A DNA stretch of 5,897 nucleotides from NCBI GenBank assembly GCA_015490475.1, contig WFXT01000250.1, forward strand, positions 1-5,897. Direction: 5' to 3'. Shown here one piece after another: positions 1 to 5,897 of this stretch. Within the stretch, counting starts at the first letter, position 1. Each line of letters begins with the position of its first letter. The notes under the pieces are model-generated. The model did no database searches. It was not told the origin of the DNA and worked only from the letters and a program-made list of their open reading frames with translations. The position numbers were made by a program, and so were the translations under genes. Source of the DNA: Bacteroidota bacterium. Its GTDB lineage: Bacteria; Bacteroidota; Bacteroidia; JAADEI01.

Positions 1-1446
1 ACCCTTTTCATTATATCTCTTTTGACGTTCTGGCTAAGCACTAACGCCCCTGGCGACCCTGTAGAGCAAATGCTGGGTGGAATTATGGGTGCCGAGGGAC
101 GAGCCACTGACTTTATGGCTACCGAAGAAGCCTATATGGAGCAAAGACGTAAACTGGGACTTGACTTGCCTTTATTCTATTTTGCTCTCCAACCTCTTTC
201 AGTTCCCGACACACTTTACAAAATACCCAAGAGAAAGCATCAGGAGGTTTTGAGAAGGCTTATAGCACAACTGGGCAACTGGGACTATATTCAATCCTAC
301 TATCTGGCTCTCAAGCAAACCCAGATTAGGCTATATAACTTGCCTGTTGCGGGACCTTTCAGGAAATACAGAAACAAAGCATATGAGGTTATTAATGAAC
401 TATTCATGACTTATGATACTCTTAAAATTGGTTTCTATACTACTTTACTGACATTTACCGCGGATAGTTTATTGGCTGAGTTTAATCGTGTGAGCAATGA
501 TACTGCTATAATTAAAAATCCGCAGGAAGCCAAACGTTCAATAATGGAATTCAAAGAGTCAGTGCAAACTCTCAAAAAGGCTTATCTTGACATGATTCAG
601 AACCCTGAGGTCTGGAAGAACTATATTCCAACAATTCATTGGTATGGCACTAAGAATCAGTATCATCGTTGGATTACAGGGTTTTTAGTGGGAGATTTTG
701 GTATTTCTTATGTGGACCAGAGGCCCGTTGCCGAGGTGATAAAAGATGCTGTCAAGTGGACTGCGTTGATGAATTTTCTGGCAATAATCATTATATATCT
801 GATAGCCATTCAGGCAGGAGTGTATAGTGCTGTAAAAGCGGGCACTGTTCAAGACCAGATACTTACAGTAACTCTCTATATTCTCTATTCTTTGCCTAAC
901 TTCTGGATAGCCACTTTGCTTATAATCTTCTTTGGTGGTGGCGCTTATTTAGACTGGTTCCCTGCCTTCGGCGTTTCTTCACTGCCTGAAACTGCACCTT
1001 GGTGGCAAAAAGTTATTGATGTCGCCCATCATTTAATTCTGCCTGTTATTGCATTAGCATATCCGTCGCTGGCATTCCTCGCTAAGCAAATGAGAGGAGC
1101 AATGATACAGGTCCTTAAGGAAGACTACATTAGGACAGCTTATGCAAAGGGACTGCCTGATAATGTTGTTATATGGAAACATGCTTTTAGAAATTCACTT
1201 CTGCCTATTATTACCATTTTTGCTAATGTATTCCCATTTATGATTTCTGGTTCTTTCGTTATTGAATATATTTTCTCAATTCCTGGAATGGGTAAGGTCA
1301 GTTACGAAGCAATAATTGCACGTAATTATCCGGTTGTTTATACAGTAGTTATGTTGGTATCTATCTTGACTCTTGTTGGATACCTCGTTGCAGATATTCT
1401 TTATGCTGTCGTGGACCCGAGAATCTCGTACGGCAAAAAGAAATAA
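1..1446 (+). CDS. DppB/OppB-type peptide ABC transporter permease, 5'-truncated, with large extracytoplasmic insertion
   Basis: This is one of the two inner-membrane permeases of a peptide/nickel/opine-class ABC importer. The reading frame is open from base 1: the first seven codons (T-L-F-I-I-S-L) continue a hydrophobic helix leading into the family hallmark APGDPVEQMLGG. The TTG at 22 is therefore inside TM1, and the true start lies upstream of the window. Residue numbers below count from that TTG. After PGDP (10-13) and the family-like K-L-G-L-D-L-P (44-50) comes a polar, helix-rich insertion at about 52-210, absent from usual members. The canonical sequence resumes at W217-x2-G-x3-G-D-F-G. 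Membrane helices follow at about 247-270, 281-305, 336-356, 393-415 and 437-464. The EAA loop that contacts the ATPase is at about 368-395 (DYIRTAYAKG, HAFRNSLLP). The C-terminal VDPRI motif is normal. It is followed after 15 nt by its partner permease. Family assignment is firm; the transported substrate cannot be read from the sequence. Confidence 0.95.
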   Translation, partial: TLFIISLLTFWLSTNAPGDPVEQMLGGIMGAEGRATDFMATEEAYMEQRRKLGLDLPLFYFALQPLSVPDTLYKIPKRKHQEVLRRLIAQLGNWDYIQSYYLALKQTQIRLYNLPVAGPFRKYRNKAYEVINELFMTYDTLKIGFYTTLLTFTADSLLAEFNRVSNDTAIIKNPQEAKRSIMEFKESVQTLKKAYLDMIQNPEVWKNYIPTIHWYGTKNQYHRWITGFLVGDFGISYVDQRPVAEVIKDAVKWTALMNFLAIIIIYLIAIQAGVYSAVKAGTVQDQILTVTLYILYSLPNFWIATLLIIFFGGGAYLDWFPAFGVSSLPETAPWWQKVIDVAHHLILPVIALAYPSLAFLAKQMRGAMIQVLKEDYIRTAYAKGLPDNVVIWKHAFRNSLLPIITIFANVFPFMISGSFVIEYIFSIPGMGKVSYEAIIARNYPVVYTVVMLVSILTLVGYLVADILYAVVDPRISYGKKK

Positions 1447-1461
1447 AAAATTTTTAGAGCC

Positions 1462-2781
1462 ATGCAGAAGGAAAATGAAGTAATGAGTGCAAATTCACAG
1501 ATTGTAGAGGAAAAGCCACGCACCTATTGGTATTATGTGAAAAGGCAGTTTAAGAAGAACAGACTTGCTGTGTGGGCACTCAGGGCGGTGTATTTTCTCA
1601 TTTTTATAGCCATATTCGCTGATTTCATAGCCAATGAGAAGCCTATTGTAATGAAATATAAAGGTGAGATTTACTTTCCGATTATACGTGAGTATATGTA
1701 TGATTGGCTGGGCGTAGCCCTGCCCGAAAACTTGAGAAACATTACATCGTGGAGAGACCTTGACTATGACTGGGCTATATTTCCCCTTATTCCGTATTCG
1801 CCCCAAAACATTGACTTGTATAACGTTCTGGTTGGTCCCTTTGACGAACAGTATGTTCCGTCGTGGCGGTGGAGACATTGGCTTGGCACCGATGATTTAG
1901 GTAGGGATGTTGCTGCTGGACTCATTCATGCTACACGTATAGCCCTATCGGTAGGTATTGTATCTATGGGCATAGCGGCAATAATAGGTATTTTGCTTGG
2001 GTCATTGGCTGGTTATTTCGGTGACAATACAATAAAAGCATCCAGAGCATCTCTATTCTTTGGGTTAATAATGCTGGTTTTGGGATATTTCTATGCCATA
2101 GAAGTTAGGAAGTATATTCTCATTGATAGTTTGTCTAAGTCAATTCTGGATTTTATAATCCAACTATTTATTAGTGCTGGCATTTTTGTGGGGTTTCTCT
2201 TTCTGGCGTGGCTGCTGGCAAGACCCTTCAAAAAGGTAAAATGGTTAGGCGAACGAGTTTTTGTACCCATGGATATGATTGTTTCAAGACTCATTGAGGT
2301 AGTGGTTACTGTTCCTACTTTATTCTTGATAGTTGCTATTGTCGCTATTGCAGAACCGTCACTATTCCTCGTCATGGCAGTAATTGGTCTCACGGGATGG
2401 ACAGGCATTGCTCGTTTTATTAGGGCGGAACTGCTCAGAATTCGCAACCTTCAGTACATAGAGGCTGCTCGTTCCCTTGGGTTTCCTCATCGTAGGATTT
2501 TGTTAAGACACGCCATCCCCAATGCGTTGACGCCTGTGCTTATTTCCATCGCCTTTGGCATAGCCAGTGCTATTTTAACGGAATCAACACTGTCTTTTCT
2601 GGGATTGGGTGTTCCCCCTGATACTGTGACCTGGGGTTCTCTTCTGTCCCTTTCTCGCAAATTTCCCGAAAGCTGGTGGTTAGCCATCTTCCCCGGTTCT
2701 GCAATATTTATAACTGTAACTTTGTTTAACTTGATAGGTGAAGGTTTGATATATGCGTTGGATCCTCGCTTTAAGCGTTAG
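1462..2781 (+). CDS. DppC/OppC-type peptide ABC transporter permease with two insertions
   Basis: This is the second permease of the importer, expected to pair with the DppB-like protein encoded just upstream. The N-terminal OppC_N-like segment reads Y-V-K-R-Q-F-K-K-N-R-L-A-V (25-37), followed by TM1 at about 38-57. The hallmark HWLGTDDLGRDV is at 139-150. Membrane helices lie at about 157-185, 272-297, 299-318, 355-377 and 405-431. The EAA loop is clear (EAARSLGFPHRRILLRHAIPN, with E334, G340 and P353), and the C-terminus has the family ALDPRFKR. At 439 residues it is about 110-140 longer than typical members. The excess lies in the extracytoplasmic loop at about 58-136 and in an insertion at about 190-268, which adds two hydrophobic stretches (197-215 and 228-252). 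The ATG at 1462 is chosen as the first start after the upstream stop. The ATG at 1483 (M8) is equally possible because residues 1-7 carry no family signal. No strong ribosome binding site is visible. Confidence 0.95.
   Translation: MQKENEVMSANSQIVEEKPRTYWYYVKRQFKKNRLAVWALRAVYFLIFIAIFADFIANEKPIVMKYKGEIYFPIIREYMYDWLGVALPENLRNITSWRDLDYDWAIFPLIPYSPQNIDLYNVLVGPFDEQYVPSWRWRHWLGTDDLGRDVAAGLIHATRIALSVGIVSMGIAAIIGILLGSLAGYFGDNTIKASRASLFFGLIMLVLGYFYAIEVRKYILIDSLSKSILDFIIQLFISAGIFVGFLFLAWLLARPFKKVKWLGERVFVPMDMIVSRLIEVVVTVPTLFLIVAIVAIAEPSLFLVMAVIGLTGWTGIARFIRAELLRIRNLQYIEAARSLGFPHRRILLRHAIPNALTPVLISIAFGIASAILTESTLSFLGLGVPPDTVTWGSLLSLSRKFPESWWLAIFPGSAIFITVTLFNLIGEGLIYALDPRFKR
2736..2744 (+). promoter_or_regulatory. 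Shine-Dalgarno-like site for the gene starting at 2753
   Basis: AGGTGAAGG lies 8 nt before the ATG at 2753 and is the best ribosome-binding sequence before any gene in the window. It supports the overlapping start. It lies inside the permease gene and encodes part of a conserved Gly-Glu-Gly near the permease C-terminus, so the match may be partly accidental. Confidence 0.45.
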
Positions 2782-4027
2782 TATCCTGATTGGAACAGGT
2801 CAGCAGGGATATTCACAAAGAGCATTATGGTCTAAAACATATAATGCTACTGGACGCATTTATGACGTTCGCCTGTTAGGATGGAAAGACAAGCAATTTT
2901 ACTCGCTCGTCGTTGCCGGTGAATCAATGAAGTGGGTTGTATTTGATTCCACATTTCAGAGGATACAGACGCAACGCATCCCTGAAAATGCTAACATAAA
3001 ATGGGTTGGGTGGTATAACAATAGACCAGTGATAGTCTCAATATTTAAAGACGATTCGCTCAAGAAGTTTTTTATTTATGCATATCGTTCTATTGACCTA
3101 TCGGACAGTATTTTAATAGCTTCTCTCAACAGGAATGTGTCAATAAAAAAGGCAATTTCTGCTTCATCGCCCCACTATGCATATTGGCTTTTGGCACTGT
3201 GGTGTTCCAATAATCAACTTTATGTTTTGGTTATTGATAGTAATGAAAATGTTCAGCTATATGATAAATACATGTCTAATCCGATAGCAGATGCCATTAT
3301 TGATGATTCAGGGCATTGGAAATTATTATCCTATGACCCTTCTCTGGCACTTATCTATAAGACTGACAGGTGGCAAACGCAAATTGTCAGTACTGAATCT
3401 TATGATTTTGCTATCATAACTCATGATACTCTTTACAACTCAGTGATTCTGGCATCAAATGGTTCAATAATAGACCTGTTTTTCTTGCGAGATACAATAG
3501 AGAACTTAAGTGTTAATGTTCCGTATAGTGGCAGAGCAACTCTAAAACCTGTATCTCTCGTAACAATGACAGATTCAGGAATTGTTATCATAGTTGAGGA
3601 ATTCTCAGAAGAATGGTATTCATCCCTTGAAATGGACCTTTATTATCCTTATTCCATAAGACAGGCAAAGTATCATATACTTGGTCCAATTGGCATCTAC
3701 AAATGGGAAAAGGATTCCTTAGAAGGCGAACCCGAATGGGTCAAATGGATAAGTAAATATCAACGCACAGAATCCCTTTATGACCCTTACACAGGAACAT
3801 TCCTTCATGTATCCCCATCTTCACTGCTTCTTCTTTTCAACGACCTATCATCTTCCATTGCGCGATTCACTGCCACAGTAGTGTCCCCAACTGGACAGGT
3901 AAAACAAAGATGGATAACTAATAACCCTATATGGATAAGTAGGGCAACGGTGATAGCAGATAGGACTGTAGCAGTTCCTTTTGTGGACAAGAAAAGCTTG
4001 AGACTGGTAATTATAAAAGGCGAGTAG
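2753..4027 (+). CDS. Secreted/periplasmic beta-rich protein of unknown function, possibly propeller-like
   Basis: I do not recognise a named family. The protein has 424 residues. The N-terminus looks like a signal peptide: R2, a hydrophobic core at about 3-15, and a likely cleavage near Y20-S21-Q22, the Y-x-Q style common in Bacteroidota. There is no lipobox cysteine and no obvious type IX secretion C-terminal domain. The rest alternates short hydrophobic beta-like strands with polar turns and is rich in Trp and Tyr. Two blocks look alike (about 40-77 with L-L-G-W-K, and 83-125 with W-V-G-W-Y), with weaker ones near 142-174, which suggests a degenerate beta-propeller. The region W329-V-K-W-I-S-K-Y-Q to L361-F-N-D resembles, from memory, a motif pair seen in large Bacteroidota hypothetical proteins. 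The start overlaps the permease gene by 29 nt, and ATG 2753 is preferred because it gives a complete signal peptide and a Shine-Dalgarno match. Linkage suggests co-expression with the transporter; function is unknown. Confidence 0.85.
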   Translation: MRWILALSVSILIGTGQQGYSQRALWSKTYNATGRIYDVRLLGWKDKQFYSLVVAGESMKWVVFDSTFQRIQTQRIPENANIKWVGWYNNRPVIVSIFKDDSLKKFFIYAYRSIDLSDSILIASLNRNVSIKKAISASSPHYAYWLLALWCSNNQLYVLVIDSNENVQLYDKYMSNPIADAIIDDSGHWKLLSYDPSLALIYKTDRWQTQIVSTESYDFAIITHDTLYNSVILASNGSIIDLFFLRDTIENLSVNVPYSGRATLKPVSLVTMTDSGIVIIVEEFSEEWYSSLEMDLYYPYSIRQAKYHILGPIGIYKWEKDSLEGEPEWVKWISKYQRTESLYDPYTGTFLHVSPSSLLLLFNDLSSSIARFTATVVSPTGQVKQRWITNNPIWISRATVIADRTVAVPFVDKKSLRLVIIKGE

Positions 4028-4031
4028 AGCC

Positions 4032-4898
4032 GTGATAATAGTCTTGTTGATTTGCATTATAATATTGATTTTGACATTTACGACTGCCGAATACAGTTTA
4101 GGACTTTTCTTAATGGGATTTGTGGTAACTACGTATTATGTTGCGAATTATGAACTTCGGAAATTTGCTGGTGAGGGTAGTGGAGACCTTCTTGCATCTG
4201 GATTTATTTATCCTTTTTTAATGATCGTTAACACTAATGTAATTATTGCTATTGCGATGTGGGCTTTGCTTGTGTTATGGCTAATGTCTATGGATGTTTT
4301 TTTACCGCAATGGAAGGCATCCCGAAGAAAACTGTTCACAATGGGTATTCTCTCGGCAATTTTAGTGATAACTAATGTTTATGTCCTTATGCTTGTGATA
4401 CCTGGTTTGTTAACTGGCATTTATAAATCACGCAATAATATCAAATATTCCTTGGCTTTTGTTACAGGTGCAGTATGGCTTGGCATGGGCTATTGGCTTT
4501 TAAATATGGCTTATCGTGATTTTGCTACATACTTTAAATCTATGGTTTATATGCCGATAATGGGTAATCCTAGCGAACTCTTGTACTTTAAGTATTTTGT
4601 CATCGTAATTAATGTCTTACTTTCTCTATGGGTGCTCTATACTTATATGAATCGTCACCAATGGCGTCCAGAAATAAGGTATTTGATACTTCTTATTTTG
4701 CCCGTCTCTATTATTTCTATCTTTGTTTCAATCTTTGCTCCGCTGCCCGCTGTTGTAGTGTCTATTCCGACATTCCATATTATATGGAACTTACAAGTCA
4801 GAAAAGGATACTTTTCTCCTGCTTTACTGTTATCAGTAATAGTCATGGTGTGGTTAAACCAAAGTTATCTTATAAACTTGCTAAATTTACACTACTAA
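4032..4898 (+). CDS. Polytopic membrane protein of unknown function, about eight helices
   Basis: I do not recognise this 288-residue protein with confidence. By eye it is almost entirely membrane-embedded, with hydrophobic segments at about 2-18, 21-38, 58-86 (long, perhaps two helices), 102-128, 138-158, 184-205, 214-248 (long) and 260-278. Short charged loops occur at 41-51, 93-100 (K-A-S-R-R-K), 131-137 and 207-216 (N-R-H-Q-W-R-P-E-I-R). No catalytic, nucleotide-binding or transporter signature is visible. The general layout recalls the small uncharacterised membrane proteins of Bacteroidota such as DUF6427, but that is a weak guess from memory. The start is taken as GTG 4032, the first possible start after an in-frame stop at 4014-4016 and only 4 nt after the previous stop. 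AAAGGCGAG (4016-4024) may act as a ribosome binding site. TTG at 4044 or 4047 cannot be excluded. The spacing suggests translational coupling to the secreted protein upstream. Confidence 0.83.
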   Translation: MIIVLLICIIILILTFTTAEYSLGLFLMGFVVTTYYVANYELRKFAGEGSGDLLASGFIYPFLMIVNTNVIIAIAMWALLVLWLMSMDVFLPQWKASRRKLFTMGILSAILVITNVYVLMLVIPGLLTGIYKSRNNIKYSLAFVTGAVWLGMGYWLLNMAYRDFATYFKSMVYMPIMGNPSELLYFKYFVIVINVLLSLWVLYTYMNRHQWRPEIRYLILLILPVSIISIFVSIFAPLPAVVVSIPTFHIIWNLQVRKGYFSPALLLSVIVMVWLNQSYLINLLNLHY

Positions 4899-4927
4899 AA
4901 TTGTGTTAACTTCATAATAAAGCCTCT

Positions 4928-5785
4928 ATGAGTTGGTTCAAGAAAATCAAGGAGAAGGAAAAGCAAAAGCTATTACCTCCTCCTCAGGAGAAAAAGGACA
5001 CTCCAGATGGTGTCTGGACAAGGTGCCCTTCATGCAAGGAAATGCTCTCTGTTATTGACCTTGAAGAAAACTGGCACGTATGTCCTAATTGTGGACATCA
5101 TTTCAGAGTGGGTTCCGAAGTTTACTTCAAGCTACTATTTGATAACGGTAAGTATGAAGAACTTTTTGAGGATTTAGAATCGGTTGATTTTCTTGGATTT
5201 GTAGATAGGAAACCATATGCACAACGCCTGGAAGAAGCCAAGAGAAAGACAGGTTTAAAAGAGGCTATGCGTGTTGCCACAGGTAATATTGGTAGAAATA
5301 AGATGGTTGTTGCCGCTATGGATTTTGACTTTATAGGTGGTTCAATGGGCTCAGTAGTGGGTGAGAAGTTTACCAGAGCCGCTGAATATGCACTTGAACA
5401 TAAAATACCTCTGATAGCAATTCCTAAATCAGGAGGTGCCCGAATGATGGAATCTGCCTTTAGCCTTATGCAAATGGCTAAAACGTCCGCTATTTTAACA
5501 AAGTTGTCTGAAGAAGGCATACCTTACTGGGTAATACTAACAGATCCAACGACAGGTGGTGTTACCGCCAGTTTTGCTATGCTTGGTGATGTGAATATTG
5601 CAGAGCCCGGGGCATTAATAGGGTTCGCTGGTCCACGTGTCATAGAGCAAACAATAAGAAAAAAATTACCACCAGGTTTTCAGCGTTCAGAATTTCTTCT
5701 TGAACATGGTCTCGTTGACATGATTGTCCCAAGGCACAAATTGAAAGAGACCATCATTAGGTTGTATAAGTTTTACAAGTATTAA
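4928..5785 (+). CDS. accD: Acetyl-CoA carboxylase carboxyltransferase subunit beta
   Basis: AccD forms the carboxyltransferase of bacterial acetyl-CoA carboxylase with AccA, moving the carboxyl group from biotinyl-AccB to acetyl-CoA to give malonyl-CoA, the first committed step of fatty acid synthesis in the cytoplasm. The N-terminal zinc ribbon is intact, with C33-P-S-C36 and C52-P-N-C55. The crotonase-fold carboxyltransferase domain follows with family signatures GGSMGSVVG (137-145), the oxyanion-hole-type SGGARM (168-173), SLMQMAKTSA (179-188), DPTTGGVTASFAMLGD (206-221) and GFAGPRVIEQTIR with KLPPGFQRSEFL (232-257). At 285 residues it is a normal full-length AccD with no broken motif. The ATG at 4928 starts the typical MSWFKKIK N-terminus and has no clear Shine-Dalgarno sequence. 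It begins 29 nt after the membrane-protein gene and is probably transcribed with it or from a promoter inside it. No accA is in the window; accD is often unlinked to accA. Confidence 0.98.
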   Translation: MSWFKKIKEKEKQKLLPPPQEKKDTPDGVWTRCPSCKEMLSVIDLEENWHVCPNCGHHFRVGSEVYFKLLFDNGKYEELFEDLESVDFLGFVDRKPYAQRLEEAKRKTGLKEAMRVATGNIGRNKMVVAAMDFDFIGGSMGSVVGEKFTRAAEYALEHKIPLIAIPKSGGARMMESAFSLMQMAKTSAILTKLSEEGIPYWVILTDPTTGGVTASFAMLGDVNIAEPGALIGFAGPRVIEQTIRKKLPPGFQRSEFLLEHGLVDMIVPRHKLKETIIRLYKFYKY

Positions 5786-5800
5786 TGTGGTATGTTTTGC

Positions 5801-5824
5801 TATGCTTTAAAGAGATTAAGCATA
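5801..5824 (+). terminator. Imperfect hairpin after accD, possible terminator
   Basis: TATGCTT pairs with AAGCATA, and allowing one bulged T extends the stem to nine pairs around an AGAGA loop. TGC just before (5798-5800) and GCA just after (5827-5829) could add three pairs across a 2-nt bulge. It starts 15 nt after the accD stop, a good place for a terminator. No run of T follows and the stem is AT-rich, so it is not a classical intrinsic terminator; it may be an RNA-end stabiliser or chance. Confidence 0.3.
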
Positions 5825-5837
5825 CAGCAGTGAAGTA

Positions 5838-5869
5838 TTGTTGACAGTTTCTATTGAGAAAGTAGTTTG
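5838..5869 (+). promoter_or_regulatory. Candidate promoter for a gene beyond the right edge
   Basis: TTGACA (5841-5846) is followed, 19 nt after its TTG, by TAGTTTG (5863-5869). This is one base short of the Bacteroidota-type promoter pattern TTG-N19-TAnnTTTG. Read as an ordinary sigma-70 promoter, the -35 is perfect but no good -10 follows at 17 nt. It lies after the accD hairpin, where a new transcription unit could begin. No start codon for the next gene is identifiable in the remaining bases. Confidence 0.35.
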
Positions 5870-5897
5870 CTAAGCGGAACTTAATAAGGGTCATAGT

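Noticed and set aside
22..24. TTG as the start codon of the DppB-like gene
   Set aside because: The frame is open back to base 1 and the preceding codons encode hydrophobic residues of the conserved first helix, so the gene is truncated by the window edge rather than starting here.
1444..1458. A-run followed by T-run between the two permease genes, considered as a terminator
   Set aside because: It is only an AT stretch of about ten bases with no GC stem, lying in a 15-nt gap inside a clear operon.
1495..1878. Minus-strand open frame of 127 codons
   Set aside because: It lies wholly within the DppC-like gene, whose sequence matches its family, and the antisense protein shows no recognisable domain.
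2091..2447. Minus-strand open frame of 118 codons
   Set aside because: It is antisense to the permease core; low-complexity Thr/Ser/Ile composition and no family resemblance.
4628..4909. Second + strand open frame of 93 codons overlapping the membrane-protein gene
   Set aside because: It is almost entirely inside the membrane-protein gene in another frame. Its hydrophobicity is a by-product of T-rich codons, and it has no separate start signal.
4899..4927. Possible promoter directly before accD
   Set aside because: The 29-nt gap is too short for a full promoter, and I saw no TTG/TAnnTTTG pair with proper spacing running into the end of the previous gene.
5122..5520. Minus-strand open frame of 132 codons
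   Set aside because: It is antisense to highly conserved accD coding sequence and is a shadow, Ser/Lys/Pro-rich without domain features.

Overview
The window holds five genes, all on the + strand and almost without gaps. In order they are: a 5'-truncated DppB/OppB-type ABC permease (1-1446), its DppC/OppC-type partner (1462-2781), a secreted or periplasmic beta-rich protein of unknown function (2753-4027), a polytopic membrane protein of unknown function (4032-4898), and accD, the carboxyltransferase beta subunit of acetyl-CoA carboxylase (4928-5785). Gaps between genes are 15 nt, a 29-nt overlap, 4 nt and 29 nt, so one transcript could cover all of them. The last 112 nt carry an imperfect hairpin and a possible promoter for a gene beyond the window.

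The DNA is AT-rich and typically bacterial. A signal peptide ending in Y-S-Q, weak or absent Shine-Dalgarno sequences at most starts, an AccD N-terminus of the 'MSWFKKIK...G-W-x-x-CPSC' kind and a promoter candidate close to TTG-N19-TAnnTTTG together suggest the Bacteroidota/Chlorobiota/Ignavibacteriota group. This is inference from style; no rRNA gene or other marker is present to fix the lineage.

The two permeases should form the membrane channel of a peptide/nickel/opine-family (DppBC/OppBC) importer. Both carry the EAA loop that contacts the ATPases. The ATPase and solute-binding-protein genes are not in the window. Both permeases are longer than the usual 300-340 residues. DppB has about 150 extra residues and DppC about 75 extra residues in the equivalent extracytoplasmic loop after TM1. 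DppC also has an inserted, apparently two-helix membrane segment before its core permease domain. These paired expansions are the most interesting structural signal here.

The two unknown genes sit between the permeases and accD and are tightly packed with both. The first has a signal peptide and repeated beta-strand blocks suggesting a propeller-like fold. The second has about eight membrane helices. Their position suggests co-expression but does not assign a function. I found no mobile element, CRISPR array, tRNA, rRNA or convincing riboswitch, and no clear sign of a defence or other novel multi-gene system.
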